From the NCBI GenBank assembly GCA_947498065.1, contig CANMIS010000003.1:248001-312000 (forward strand): a stretch of DNA of 64,000 nucleotides, given 5' to 3'. The position numbers and the translations under genes are program-made. The DNA comes from an uncultured Erythrobacter sp. (GTDB taxonomy: Bacteria > Pseudomonadota > Alphaproteobacteria > Sphingomonadales > Sphingomonadaceae). Below the pieces are notes generated by a model that was given only the letters and a program-made list of their open reading frames with translations, ran no database searches and was not told the origin of the DNA. This document shows, one piece after another, positions 11,911 through 23,253 of the stretch (position 1 is the first letter of the stretch; each line of letters opens with the position of its first letter).

Positions 11911-12648
11911 CTAGGGATCGCGCCGCGTCCGCCCGAGCGAGGACAAGACCCCGCGCAAGGTACGGATTTCCAGGTGATTCCACCCCGGCTTGGTCAGCAC
12001 ATTGCGCAAGGTTTGCGCGGTTGCTTCGCGCCGTGGTTCGGGCAGGAAATAGCCCTTTGGCTCTAGCAATTGCTCAAAGTGCCCGACCAATCCGTCGAGC
12101 TCTTCTTGCGGGGCAGGGGGCAGCAGATCCTCTTGCGGTGGCTGAGCGAGACTGGCCTCACTGCGCACCACCTTTGACCATTCATAAGCGCACAGGATCA
12201 CCGCCTGCGCCAGATTGAGCGAGCCAAATTCCGGATTGATTGGCACGGTTAAAATGCTGCGCGCCAGGCCCACGTCCCCGGTCGCCAGTCCAGAGGCTTC
12301 GCGCCCGAACAGAATGGCGCTGCGCCCGCTCTGGGCCTTGATCTCGCGCGCGGCCTCATCGGGCGTCACCACCGGTTTTGATACCCCGCGCTTGCGCACT
12401 GTGGTCGCGTAGATGTTCGCGCAATCGGCCACCGCTTCTTCGGTGGAGGGAAAGACCTGTGCTTGCTCCAGCACGATATCTGCGCCAGCTGCCGTGGGGC
12501 CAGCGGCAGGATTGGGCCAGCCATCGCGCGGATCGACCAGACGCATCTCGGTCAGCCCGAAATTGAGCATTGCGCGCGCCGCGTGCCCGATGTTCTCGCC
12601 CATTTGCGGGCGGACAAGGACGATGATGGGCTGGTTGTTGCTAGCCAT
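11911..12648 (-). CDS. trmJ: tRNA (cytidine/uridine-32-2'-O)-methyltransferase, TrmJ type
   Basis: A SPOUT-class RNA methyltransferase of 245 residues. The N-terminus IIVLVRPQMGENIGHAARAM and the knot motifs ILFGREASGLATGDV and INPEFGSLNLAQAVILCAYE are those of TrmJ, which 2'-O-methylates position 32 of tRNA with S-adenosylmethionine. A C-terminal helical extension of about 70 residues also matches TrmJ. It is the last gene of the rpiB-glyA-small protein-nrdR-trmJ run and starts nine bases after nrdR. Confidence 0.88.
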   Translation of the reverse strand: MASNNQPIIVLVRPQMGENIGHAARAMLNFGLTEMRLVDPRDGWPNPAAGPTAAGADIVLEQAQVFPSTEEAVADCANIYATTVRKRGVSKPVVTPDEAAREIKAQSGRSAILFGREASGLATGDVGLARSILTVPINPEFGSLNLAQAVILCAYEWSKVVRSEASLAQPPQEDLLPPAPQEELDGLVGHFEQLLEPKGYFLPEPRREATAQTLRNVLTKPGWNHLEIRTLRGVLSSLGRTRRDP

Positions 12649-12657
12649 GCGCGCGGA

Positions 12658-13134
12658 TCAGTCCTGCGCCGCTTCCTGCACGGTGCTGGCAAATTCCTCA
12701 AAATCGCGCGCTTCTGAAAAGTCGCGGTAGACCGAGGCGAAGCGGATATAGGCGACGCTGTCGATCTGCTTCAGACCCTCCATCACCATCTCACCAATCT
12801 TGGCAGAGGGCACCTCGGCATCGCCGGCGGTTTCGACTTGGCGCTGAATGCCGGAGACCAACCGGTCAATCCGGTCCTGTGTCACGCCGCGTTTGCGGCA
12901 GGCGAGCGAGACGGAGCGTTCCAGCTTGTCCCGGTCAAACGGCTCGCGGCGTTCTTCCTGGCCGTCATCGCCCGCTTTGACGATAACGATTTCGCGCAAT
13001 TGCACGCGTTCAAAAGTGGTAAAGCGCGCGCCGCAGCTGGAGCATTGGCGCCGGCGCCGGGTCGCGGTTGCGTCCTCGGTCGGGCGGCTGTCCTTAACCT
13101 GGCTGTCGTCGTTCGCGCAAAAGGGGCAGCGCAT
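12658..13134 (-). CDS. nrdR: Transcriptional repressor NrdR
   Basis: NrdR represses ribonucleotide reductase genes in response to ATP/dATP. It has the N-terminal zinc ribbon ([20 protein letters not shown], then [14 protein letters not shown]) with four cysteines, followed by the ATP-cone domain ([20 protein letters not shown]) that binds the nucleotide. At 158 residues it is a normal length. The nrd genes and their NrdR boxes are not in this window. Confidence 0.96.
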   Translation of the reverse strand: MRCPFCANDDSQVKDSRPTEDATATRRRRQCSSCGARFTTFERVQLREIVIVKAGDDGQEERREPFDRDKLERSVSLACRKRGVTQDRIDRLVSGIQRQVETAGDAEVPSAKIGEMVMEGLKQIDSVAYIRFASVYRDFSEARDFEEFASTVQEAAQD

Positions 13135-13143
13135 GGTTTGGGG

Positions 13144-13362
13144 CTACTTCTTGATACGGTTGTAAAAGGCGATGCCAGCGCCCGCGGCAAGGCCGAGCGG
13201 AAGGCTGATCACGGGCAGGATTGCACCGGCAACCGCACCAATCGCTGCGCCGGTCAGCACAGGCTTGGTCGAAGGGTGCTTCATCCCTTCCTTGGCCATG
13301 CCAGAGAGCTCAGCCTTAGTATCGTCAATCCAGTCAGGACCGTCATCTTGCGGGGTGCTCAT
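13144..13362 (-). CDS. Small membrane protein of unknown function
   Basis: This 72-residue protein has an acidic, soluble N-terminus (MSTPQDDGPDWIDDTKAELS) followed by a long glycine/alanine-rich hydrophobic stretch (VLTGAAIGAVAGAILPVISL) and a basic tail, NRIKK. It looks like a single hairpin or glycine-zipper membrane protein. Position between glyA (12 bases before) and nrdR (nine bases after) on the same strand supports a real, cotranscribed gene. I do not recognise a family. Confidence 0.7.
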   Translation of the reverse strand: MSTPQDDGPDWIDDTKAELSGMAKEGMKHPSTKPVLTGAAIGAVAGAILPVISLPLGLAAGAGIAFYNRIKK

Positions 13363-13373
13363 GGTTTTGGCCC

Positions 13374-14684
13374 TCACATGCCCGGATAGACGGGGAAAGC
13401 GGAGCAAAGCTCGCTGACGCGGGCGCGCACGCTTTCTTCGACCTGCGCATCGCCCTCTGGGCCGTTTTTCGAGAGGCCATCAACGACCTCCGCGATCAGC
13501 TTGCCCACCGTGCGGAACTCAACCGGGCCAAAGCCGCGCGTTGTGCCCGCTGGTGTGCCCAGACGGATGCCGCTGGTCACGAATGGCGAACGGGTGTCAA
13601 ACGGGATGCCGTTCTTGTTGCAGGTGAGCCAAGCGCGGTCGAGACCAGCCTCGGCAGCCTTTCCGGTTACGTCTTTGGCTGTCAGATCGACCAGCATGGA
13701 ATGGTTGTCCGTGCCGCCAGAGACGATCCGTAGGCCGTTTTCTTCCAGACTTGCGGCGAGCGCGCGGGCGTTTTCAACGATCCGATGCGCGTAGGTTTTG
13801 AACTCAGGCTGCAATGCCTCGCGGAAAGCCACGGCTTTACCAGCAACCACATGCATCAGCGGGCCGCCTTGCAGGCCAGGGAACACTGCCATGTTCAGCG
13901 GCTTGGTCAGTTTCTCATCGTTCCACAGAATGATGCCAGAACGCGGACCGCGCAGGCTCTTATGCGTAGTCGAGGTGACGATGTCGCAATGCGGGAAGGG
14001 CGATGGATGCGCGCCGCCTGCAACGAGGCCAGAGATGTGGCTCATGTCGCACAGCAGATAGGCGCCGACTTCATCAGCGATTTCGCGGAATGCGCCAAAA
14101 TCCCAAGTGCGCGAATAGGCCGTACCGCCGCAAATGATCAGCTTCGGCTTGTGCTCGCGCGCCGTGGCCGCAACCGCGTCCATATCGATTAGCTCATCAC
14201 CCTCGGTCACGCCGTAGCTGACCGGGTTGAACCATTTACCACTCATATTGACAGGCGAACCGTGGGTTAGGTGCCCGCCGGAATTGAGATCAAGGCCCAT
14301 GAAGGTGTCGCCCGGCTCCAGCAGAGCGAGGAACACGGCCTGATTCATCTGGCTGCCGCTGTTCGGCTGAACATTGGCAAAGTTGCAGCCAAACAATTGC
14401 TTGGCGCGCTCAATGGCCAATGTTTCGACCTGGTCGGCATAGTCGCAGCCGCCGTAATAACGCTTGCCCGGATAGCCTTCGGCGTATTTGTTGGTGAACA
14501 CGCTGCCAGTTGCTTCCAGCACAGCGCGGCTTGCGATGTTCTCACTCGCGATCAGCTCAATCTTGTCGCGCTGGCGTGCAAGTTCGCTGGTGACAGCGGC
14601 CGCGATTTCCGGGTCAGCGGCGGCGAGGTCATCGTTCCAGAAGCCGTCCATCACGGGCAGAACGTCAGAAGGGGCAGTGCTCAT
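13374..14684 (-). CDS. glyA: Serine hydroxymethyltransferase
   Basis: This pyridoxal-phosphate enzyme interconverts serine and glycine with tetrahydrofolate and feeds one-carbon metabolism. Its 436 residues include [34 protein letters not shown], and the cofactor-lysine block [18 protein letters not shown]. It overlaps rpiB by ATGA, and the product set (rpiB, glyA, nrdR) is a common alphaproteobacterial order. Confidence 0.98.
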   Translation of the reverse strand: MSTAPSDVLPVMDGFWNDDLAAADPEIAAAVTSELARQRDKIELIASENIASRAVLEATGSVFTNKYAEGYPGKRYYGGCDYADQVETLAIERAKQLFGCNFANVQPNSGSQMNQAVFLALLEPGDTFMGLDLNSGGHLTHGSPVNMSGKWFNPVSYGVTEGDELIDMDAVAATAREHKPKLIICGGTAYSRTWDFGAFREIADEVGAYLLCDMSHISGLVAGGAHPSPFPHCDIVTSTTHKSLRGPRSGIILWNDEKLTKPLNMAVFPGLQGGPLMHVVAGKAVAFREALQPEFKTYAHRIVENARALAASLEENGLRIVSGGTDNHSMLVDLTAKDVTGKAAEAGLDRAWLTCNKNGIPFDTRSPFVTSGIRLGTPAGTTRGFGPVEFRTVGKLIAEVVDGLSKNGPEGDAQVEESVRARVSELCSAFPVYPGM

Positions 14685-15160
14685 TGGTGGGTCTCGATTC
14701 GTGTCGTCTGGATGGGCGGAGTGCCGAGTTTGGCAACGCGGCGCTGATGCCGGCCAGCGGGATCATCAGCGTCGGCGAATTCTGTTTCTAGGAAGGTCGC
14801 AATGCAGCTCTTGGCCATTTCGATGCCGGTCAACCGCGCACCGAGCGCAATTGCATTGGCATTGTTATGCTCGCGAGCAAGCGCGGCGGACAGCGGCTCT
14901 GACACCAGCGCGCAGCGCACGCCGGGATGGCGGTTTACGCTGATCGAAATGCCGATGCCCGATCCGCACAGAGCGATGCCGCGTTCGACGGTTCCCTCCG
15001 CAACGACTTCGGCCAATTTATAGCCATAGTCGGGGTAATCGACGCTCTGGCCCGCTGCGGGCCCAAGGTCTGCCACCTCATGGCCTTCTTCGATGAGCCA
15101 TTCGGCAATTTCCGCTTTCATTTCGGTAGCGGCGTGATCTGATGCAATTGCTATACGCAT
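14681..15160 (-). CDS. rpiB: Ribose-5-phosphate isomerase B
   Basis: The 159-residue protein matches the RpiB/LacAB family: [20 protein letters not shown] at the N-terminus, the active-site loop [20 protein letters not shown] with its Cys near residue 68, and [17 protein letters not shown]. It interconverts ribose 5-phosphate and ribulose 5-phosphate in the pentose-phosphate pathway. It is the first gene of the operon leading to glyA. The 165 bases upstream, shared with a divergent gene, should hold its promoter. Confidence 0.95.
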   Translation of the reverse strand: MRIAIASDHAATEMKAEIAEWLIEEGHEVADLGPAAGQSVDYPDYGYKLAEVVAEGTVERGIALCGSGIGISISVNRHPGVRCALVSEPLSAALAREHNNANAIALGARLTGIEMAKSCIATFLETEFADADDPAGRHQRRVAKLGTPPIQTTRIETHQ

Positions 15161-15325
15161 GAGCGCTGATTTAGGGGCTCGCGCGCCCGATGACTAGGCC
15201 CACCAAGCGGCTTTTCCGACGGCTTCCCCAAATCTATGCGTTTTGTAGAGGCGATCTACGCGAAACGCAGAGTGCAACCCCCTTGGCAATGTGGGAGAGA
15301 CCGACCGCAATATAGGGGAATTGAA

Positions 15326-16234
15326 ATGATCAACCCGATTGGCGGTGGTTTGTCCGTCATCACGCGCCTGATGAATCCGCTCCTTTCTGGGGACGCGGTG
15401 CAAATTTCGCCCGATATTACTGGCCACTTCCAAGACCCGCTGGGCGCGGGACGCTTTGCCTCGGCCACCACGCCGGAATTGATGGTCGCGCGCTGTTACA
15501 CCGACTGCGACCCAGGGGCAGACTTTCATCCTCCACCGCTGGCCACACCAAGCCTTGCCGATGCGAGCTCCGAGCCGGTGCAAGAATGGATTGCAAAGAC
15601 CACAGGGGAAGGGCGAGCTGAGTTGCAATTGGGGGATGGCTACACCCTCAATTTCGATGAGCGATCCAGCGAGGTTGAAGTCTTCAACGCAAACACCAGC
15701 GAATACACGAGGATCTGGGGCGATCCGCACATCGGTGTCGATGACGTTCGGGCGTTCGACTTTTGGGGTACGACCACCTTTAAGCTCGAGAACGGGGCGA
15801 AGATCACGATCAAGACTGAGCAGTGGGACGGTAATCCCAATGCCTATGTTGCGAGCAAGGTTGTGATCACGAAAGGGCGCAATGCGGTGGTTGTTGACGG
15901 CATTAGCCAGAACCAGCTGGGCGACCTTTCATTAGAGGTCTCAAAAAGGGGTTATGCGCTCGATATGCAGCACCGCGACGGATATTTGTTGCAAGAGAAT
16001 GCGCGCGGGGTCGGTTGGAAATCGGAGTTTACCGGTGAGATCGCCACCCAAAAGGACTTGGATGCGACCCGCATTGGCGGTCGTTTTGAGCCAGGAAGCC
16101 GTTGGGCATCTTGGGCGCAAACGCTGCCACTGTTTAGCCAGTTCATGATGTTTGAAGGCCTGGTCAATTTCTCCGCTGAGATTGCCGATGATCGGCGTTA
16201 TGCTCCAGAGCGAAAACCGCGAGTGCATTGCTAG
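15326..16234 (+). CDS. DUF1521 domain protein with putative metal-ion-inducible autocleavage site
   Basis: The 302-residue protein contains the DUF1521 core at about residues 100-255: IWGDPHIGVDD near 130-140, AFDFWGTTTFKLENGAKITI, and WDGNPNAYVASKVVITKGRN. DUF1521 is the domain of rhizobial NopE1, shown to cut itself between Asp and Pro of a GD-PH motif when calcium is present. Here that bond would be Asp133-Pro134. No signal peptide is evident, so export, if any, would use another route. ATG 15326 is preceded by GGGGAATTGAA. The gene stands alone between rpiB and the M28 peptidase. No type III secretion genes are in the window. Self-cleavage here is inferred from the family. Confidence 0.75.
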   Translation: MINPIGGGLSVITRLMNPLLSGDAVQISPDITGHFQDPLGAGRFASATTPELMVARCYTDCDPGADFHPPPLATPSLADASSEPVQEWIAKTTGEGRAELQLGDGYTLNFDERSSEVEVFNANTSEYTRIWGDPHIGVDDVRAFDFWGTTTFKLENGAKITIKTEQWDGNPNAYVASKVVITKGRNAVVVDGISQNQLGDLSLEVSKRGYALDMQHRDGYLLQENARGVGWKSEFTGEIATQKDLDATRIGGRFEPGSRWASWAQTLPLFSQFMMFEGLVNFSAEIADDRRYAPERKPRVHC

Positions 16235-16365
16235 CCCGTCATTTTCGCTTCGATTTTTAGGCTTTCGGGCTGCCATTGAAAGAGCAGCGCGTTCGTCGCC
16301 CTTGGCTTTTCTCGCAAGATACTGAACAAGCCAGCGCATCGCTTGGAAAGGGTAGGGGGAATTGA

Positions 16366-18045
16366 ATGCGCTGGCTGACATTGGCTGCGACTGCTCTGAT
16401 CGGCATTGCGCTGGCGATTTTGGGCACCACGCCGCAACCTCCGGCTAGCATCGACAGCGATGAGGCGAGCTTTTCTGCCGAGCGGGCGATGGAGCATGTG
16501 CGTGTTATCGCCGCAGAGCCGCATCCAACCGGTTCCGCCGCCAATGCGAAAGTGCGTGAATATCTGGCAGCTGAGCTGGAGACGCTGGGCGCGGAGGTTT
16601 CGCTGGTCGAAGGGCCAGTGCCAGAGCGCAGCTTGGCACGATTTGGCCGGTGGAGCGGCGAAGCGCCTGACGCGCTGACACTGACCAATGTGATCGGCGT
16701 GATTCCCGGCCGAGACCGTTCAAAACCCGCTATCGCTCTGATGGCGCACCACGACACCGTTTGGGGATCGCCCGGAGCCAGTGACGACACCGCGGGCGTC
16801 GCCAGCATATTGGAGGCGGTGCGTGCGATCACCAGCCAAGGGCAATCCGCGCGCGATATCATTGTATTGCTGACGGATGGCGAAGAGCTGGGCCTGCTTG
16901 GCGCGCAGCAATTCATCGATGAGAACCCGCTGGCGGACCGGGTCGGCGCGATCATCAATTTGGAGGCGCGCGGTGCGGGTGGACGCACGACCCTGTTCCA
17001 GACCTCGAAAGACAATGGCGCAGCGATTGAGCTCTATGCCGATGCCGTCTCGCGGCCCGGCGGGTCTTCGCTGGCGACCTTTGTTTACGAGGTTCTGCCT
17101 AATGACACCGATCTGACGCCTGCGCTGGAGCGGCCATACGTGGCCTATAACCTGTCATTTATTGGTAGGCCGGGCTTGTATCACTCGCCCAAGGCGACCC
17201 CGGAGAACCTGGATCAGGGCGCGGTGCAGGATATGGGCGATCAGACGCTGGAACTGACTCTGGCGCTCGCCAATGCGGATGCGCTGCCAGAGGCGGCGGC
17301 GGATCGCACGTTCTTCGATGTGTCCGGCATTTTCCTGCTGCATTACGGCACGGTGCTTGGCTGGGTGCTGTTCGCATTGACCGCCGCGCTGCATGTGATT
17401 TGCTTGCTAATGAATGCACCGGGCGGCTGGTGGAAAAGCCTGGCCGCATCGGCGGTGGTGATCCTGGGCGGGGGCCTTGCGCTTTACATTGTCAATGCGA
17501 TTTCAGGGCAGGGGGCTGGCGAGGGCATTTATTACGACCGTCTGGCCGCAATCCCCATGCTGGAGGTTCAGGCCCTGCTGATCTGTATCGCAGCGCTCGC
17601 GGTCAGCGCGCCATTGTGGGCAGGGCGTCGCGGGAGCATTGTTGGTGTTCTGATCGCGCTCGCCATGCAGATATTCGTCCCCACCACCGCATTTCTGGTG
17701 GTTTGGCCGCTGCTGCTCGCCGGAATTCTCGGGGTAGTGACGGGCAAATCTGATGGAGCAATCGCGAAAGTGGTCACGCCGCTCTGCGGCGGCGTGGTGC
17801 TGGGATTAATGCTGCAATTTGGACATCAATTCATGCAAGGCGTCGGGCCGGATGTGCCAATGGTGGTCGCTCTGCTCGCGGCTTTGATGGTGCCGGTGCT
17901 CGGGCCGATGATCCCGGCGGTGAATGCAAAACGCTGCTTTATGATCGCAGCGGCGTGCCTAGTCGTCGCGCTCGCTATTGCGACTTGGGTGCGGTTCGAT
18001 CCGGTTGCCGATACGGTGCCGCTTTACGATTCAATGAAGGGGTAG
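16366..18045 (+). CDS. M28 family zinc peptidase with C-terminal membrane domain
   Basis: After an N-terminal membrane anchor (WLTLAATALIGIALAILG) comes a periplasmic M28 aminopeptidase-like domain with the zinc-binding set ALMAHHDTVWGSPGASDDTA (His129 and Asp140), the catalytic Glu in DGEELGLLGA near 172-174 and a further ligand in NLEARG. From about residue 325 to the end there are around eight hydrophobic helices. This layout resembles the ER peptidase ERMP1/Fxna and bacterial relatives. It probably removes N-terminal residues from exported peptides; the substrate is unknown. GGTAGGGGGAATTG precedes the ATG. Confidence 0.88.
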   Translation: MRWLTLAATALIGIALAILGTTPQPPASIDSDEASFSAERAMEHVRVIAAEPHPTGSAANAKVREYLAAELETLGAEVSLVEGPVPERSLARFGRWSGEAPDALTLTNVIGVIPGRDRSKPAIALMAHHDTVWGSPGASDDTAGVASILEAVRAITSQGQSARDIIVLLTDGEELGLLGAQQFIDENPLADRVGAIINLEARGAGGRTTLFQTSKDNGAAIELYADAVSRPGGSSLATFVYEVLPNDTDLTPALERPYVAYNLSFIGRPGLYHSPKATPENLDQGAVQDMGDQTLELTLALANADALPEAAADRTFFDVSGIFLLHYGTVLGWVLFALTAALHVICLLMNAPGGWWKSLAASAVVILGGGLALYIVNAISGQGAGEGIYYDRLAAIPMLEVQALLICIAALAVSAPLWAGRRGSIVGVLIALAMQIFVPTTAFLVVWPLLLAGILGVVTGKSDGAIAKVVTPLCGGVVLGLMLQFGHQFMQGVGPDVPMVVALLAALMVPVLGPMIPAVNAKRCFMIAAACLVVALAIATWVRFDPVADTVPLYDSMKG

Positions 18046-18058
18046 GGCGCGTCCAGCC

Positions 18059-18633
18059 TTATTCAGTTGGGTTTGCCTCAGAAGCTATCAATTCTTCCAT
18101 CAGCCCAGGCATTTCGTCCATCAGAACTGTCATGGTCTCGTCCATGTATTTCTGATTTGCACCCGCAAATGCAGGATGAGACATAAGCTCTTGTGAACGC
18201 TGCATAAATGCCTGGCCACTCGGGGTCGAGACGAACGCAAGGATATCTCGCAATTCCGGCTCCGAGTAGGTGTCGGCATAGGCTATGACCCAGCCATCCA
18301 TTAGGGCTGGAATGTGGTTGCGCATGATCGCGTCAGTCTTCACGGACAAGCGTTCTTGCCAATCAGCGATAGTGCCTCTCGCATTTTCGTCTGTGATCAT
18401 GCCGTTCAAAGACTGCATCATCTGACTTTCCATTTGGTCAGTTACCGCCTGGAACATTTCGACGCGCGTCTCTTCAGGAAAAGACTTGTCGACAATGTCA
18501 GCTGCGAGGCTGAGACGCACATTGCTCGTCTCAGCTACAGTTGCGTCGTCATCACCAGGGACGTCTTGCGCGGCCAAAGGCACAGCCCATAGAGCCAATG
18601 GAGCAGCGTAGAATGCGAATCTATTCAACCGCA

Positions 18634-18634
<1 letters not shown>
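18059..18634 (-). CDS. Exported DUF2059 domain protein
   Basis: A 191-residue protein with a signal peptide ending at PLAAQD (residues 1-22). The DUF2059 region near 95-155 contains YADTYSEPELRDILAFVSTP and the helix SGQAFMQRSQELM. DUF2059 proteins are periplasmic and of unknown role. The start ATG overlaps the rpoD stop as TAATG, so translation is probably coupled to that of the vegetative sigma factor. The gene converges on the M28 peptidase gene with 13 bases between the stops. Codon use is somewhat less GC-biased than in rpoD. Confidence 0.8.
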
Positions 18635-20655
<2,021 letters not shown>

Positions 20656-20664
20656 GGATCCCAA

Positions 20665-22587
20665 TTAGTCCGTTCTAAAGTCGCTCGCCGGATCGTCATC
20701 TGGCGTCGAGGTTAAATCTGTTGTCGCCGCTTGTGCGGCCTTGCGGCGCCCGAAGGCCTTCAATCGATCATTCAATAATGTCTGGCTTTGTCGTAACCGG
20801 GCTTGCTCAGCCATCGATCCTTCAGGGTCTTCGTCAAACCTAGCGATGGTTGCCAATAGCGCAGCATCCAACGCAGGCCTTTCGACCAGTAACGACACAG
20901 CTTCAGCCAATTCCTCGCTCGCATCACTCGGTGTGGTGCCTTCTCTGAGGAAAGCATAACGACTATCGTCCGGTGGGGCGGGAAGGCCTTGCGCCTCTGA
21001 TATGGCGTTTGTGCCACCCGAATCAAGCGTTTCTGCAAGTTCGAACAAGGATTCCACCAGATCATTTGTTTTCGGGTCGAGCTGAGCGAGCCGTGTGAGC
21101 GCCTCTGAGTGGCGTGAAATCTCGTGTGGATGGCGCACGAGGCCTGCGATGACGGCGCGCGATAGAGCATCGCGCATCCCGCCGGACATGGCGCGTTGCA
21201 ACTGGCCGCGCGCCTCCGCTGACAAGGTTGGATTGCGCGGTTTGCCAAAGCCCTGGTGGCCGCCGCCACCTCCGCTGCGCCAGTTCGAGCCCGATCCGCC
21301 GCGCTGTTCCCTCGGCGGGAAGGCGAAGGCGGAATAACGGTCCAGCAATTCGCGGCGATAGAGCGCGGCAATGTCTCCGTGCCCGATCGTGTCGACATGA
21401 TCGAGCAGGCGTTTCTTGAGGCCGGCCTTGGCCTCGGGGCTATCCAGCGGCTGCGCATCGCGTTCAAATTGCCACAGAGTTGCCAGCAGGCTGGCGGGTT
21501 CGCTCAGCAATTTCTCCATCGCCTGCGGCCCGCTTTTTGCGATCAGATCGTCTGGGTCCATGCCGCTGGGCAGGCGCACAATGTTGAGCGAGCGCCCCGG
21601 CGCAAGCATCGGCAAAGCGCGGCCAATCGCGCGCATCGCCGCCTTTTGACCCGCATTGTCGCCGTCAAAGCACAGGGTCGGCACCTCGACCATGCGCCAC
21701 AGCATTTCCAGCTGCATCTCGGTCAGCGCCGTGCCGAGCGGGGCGACGGCGTCTTCAAACCCCGCCTGTGCCAGCGCGACGACATCCATATAACCTTCGA
21801 CCACGATCACTCGGTTCGTTTGTCGGGAGGCGGGGGAGGCGCGGTGCAGGTTGTAGAGCGTACGGCCCTTGTCGAACAACGGGGTGTCCGGCGAATTGAG
21901 GTACTTAGCGATGCCTTCACGCTTGCCTAAGATGCGCCCGCCAAAGGCGATCACCCGCCCGCGTGCGTCCTGAATTGGCAGCATAATGCGGCCCCGGAAG
22001 CGGTCATATTTGGTGCCATCATCGGTGGCGATCCGCATGCCGGTCTCAACCAGCATCGTCTCATCAAACTTGGACAGCGCTCCCGCCAGCGCCTGCTTGT
22101 TTTCTGGCGCATAGCCGAAGCCGAAATCATCCAGCACTTTGCGGGTAAGGCCGCGGCCTTTCAAATATTCCTGAGCCTCGCGCACCTCTGCGCTCGATCC
22201 GCTGCGCAGATTGTCCATGAACCATTGCTGCGCATCACTGGTCACATCGATCAGGCTGGCGCGCTTTTCCGCTTTCTTCGCCGCGACGGGGTCCGGCGCG
22301 GGAACTTCCATCCCGGCCTCGGCCGCCAGCTCCTTCACCGCATCCATAAAGCCCATGCCGCGCTGATCGGTCATCCAGCGGATTACATCGCCATGCGCAC
22401 CGCAGCCAAAGCAGTGGTAGAAGCCCTTTTGATCATTGACCGTAAAGCTAGGCGATTTCTCGTCGTGAAACGGGCAGCATGCCTTCCACTCGCGTCCGGC
22501 CTTTTGCAGCTTGTCGGTGCGCATGATGACGGTCGACAGCGTCACCCGCGCGCGCAGTTCGTCCAGCCATTGCGGGGAAAGTGCCAT
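20665..22587 (-). CDS. dnaG: DNA primase
   Basis: DnaG makes RNA primers at the replication fork. Its 640 residues start with the zinc-binding domain (ACCPFHDEKSPSFTV then FYHCFGCGAHGDVIRW), followed by the TOPRIM polymerase core (VIVVEGYMDVVALAQAGFED, and the acidic FDGDNAGQKAA). A less conserved helicase-binding C-terminus includes a Gly/Ser-rich linker near 440. It sits upstream of rpoD in a shortened macromolecular-synthesis operon: yqeY, dnaG, rpoD without rpsU. Confidence 0.97.
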   Translation of the reverse strand: MALSPQWLDELRARVTLSTVIMRTDKLQKAGREWKACCPFHDEKSPSFTVNDQKGFYHCFGCGAHGDVIRWMTDQRGMGFMDAVKELAAEAGMEVPAPDPVAAKKAEKRASLIDVTSDAQQWFMDNLRSGSSAEVREAQEYLKGRGLTRKVLDDFGFGYAPENKQALAGALSKFDETMLVETGMRIATDDGTKYDRFRGRIMLPIQDARGRVIAFGGRILGKREGIAKYLNSPDTPLFDKGRTLYNLHRASPASRQTNRVIVVEGYMDVVALAQAGFEDAVAPLGTALTEMQLEMLWRMVEVPTLCFDGDNAGQKAAMRAIGRALPMLAPGRSLNIVRLPSGMDPDDLIAKSGPQAMEKLLSEPASLLATLWQFERDAQPLDSPEAKAGLKKRLLDHVDTIGHGDIAALYRRELLDRYSAFAFPPREQRGGSGSNWRSGGGGGHQGFGKPRNPTLSAEARGQLQRAMSGGMRDALSRAVIAGLVRHPHEISRHSEALTRLAQLDPKTNDLVESLFELAETLDSGGTNAISEAQGLPAPPDDSRYAFLREGTTPSDASEELAEAVSLLVERPALDAALLATIARFDEDPEGSMAEQARLRQSQTLLNDRLKAFGRRKAAQAATTDLTSTPDDDPASDFRTD

Positions 22588-22658
22588 AAGAAGAAAATGC
22601 GCCTAGTCGCCGCCGCAATCAAGCGCGGCTTGTGGAACAATCTGTGCGTGATCGCGCC

Positions 22659-23108
22659 TTAAGAAAGCGCAGCCTTCACCAGTCCGCTCGCCATTCCGCC
22701 ATCGAGCAGCGCGCCGTGGCGCTTTTTCAGCTCACCCATGACCCGGCCCATATCTTTCATGCTGTCCGCGCCAAGCTCGTCTTTGATCGCGGCAATAGCG
22801 GCGGCGGTTTCTTCCTCGCTCATCATCGTCGGCAAGAATTCTTCGATAATGCTGAGCTCAGACTGTTCCTTCGCGGCCAGTTCCGCGCGTCCGCCGTCCT
22901 CATACATGGTGATCGATTCGCGGCGTTGCTTGGCCATTTTTTGGAGGACTGACGTCACCAGCTCATCATCCGGCACTTCTTTATTGGAGGTGCGCAGCTC
23001 AATATCGCGGTCCTTAATTTTGGCGGAGATCTGACGCAGAGTTGCTGTACGCTCCTTTTCGCCTGCCTTCATTGCGGAAATCGTGGCGGCTTTGATGGTG
23101 TCGCGCAT
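22659..23108 (-). CDS. GatB/YqeY domain protein
   Basis: A 149-residue helical protein similar to the tRNA-binding tail domain of GatB (MRDTIKAATISAMKAGEKER, LRQISAKIKDRDIELRT, and the C-terminal MGRVMGELKKRHGALLDGGM). It is thought to be involved in tRNA-related amidation but lacks the GatB catalytic region. The ATG at 23108 opens the conserved domain and has AAGAAAGA upstream. Its place before dnaG and rpoD is conserved in many bacteria; a 71-base gap without a gene separates it from dnaG. Confidence 0.9.
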   Translation of the reverse strand: MRDTIKAATISAMKAGEKERTATLRQISAKIKDRDIELRTSNKEVPDDELVTSVLQKMAKQRRESITMYEDGGRAELAAKEQSELSIIEEFLPTMMSEEETAAAIAAIKDELGADSMKDMGRVMGELKKRHGALLDGGMASGLVKAALS

Positions 23109-23253
23109 TATATGGTCTTTCTTGTGGATGGTTTGAGCCAACCGGCTCTTTAGCTGAGATATGGGCCCTGACATAGGTTGACGCGGGCGAGGTGCAAGCT
23201 TAGCCCGTGGGTCTTAGCGACATTGCTGGAAACCCACTGACTCGGAGCGCCCT

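Noticed and set aside
23207-23237. Attenuator hairpin before carA (GTGGGT ... ACCCAC)
   Set aside because: The stem is only six base pairs with a 19-base loop and no T-run follows.
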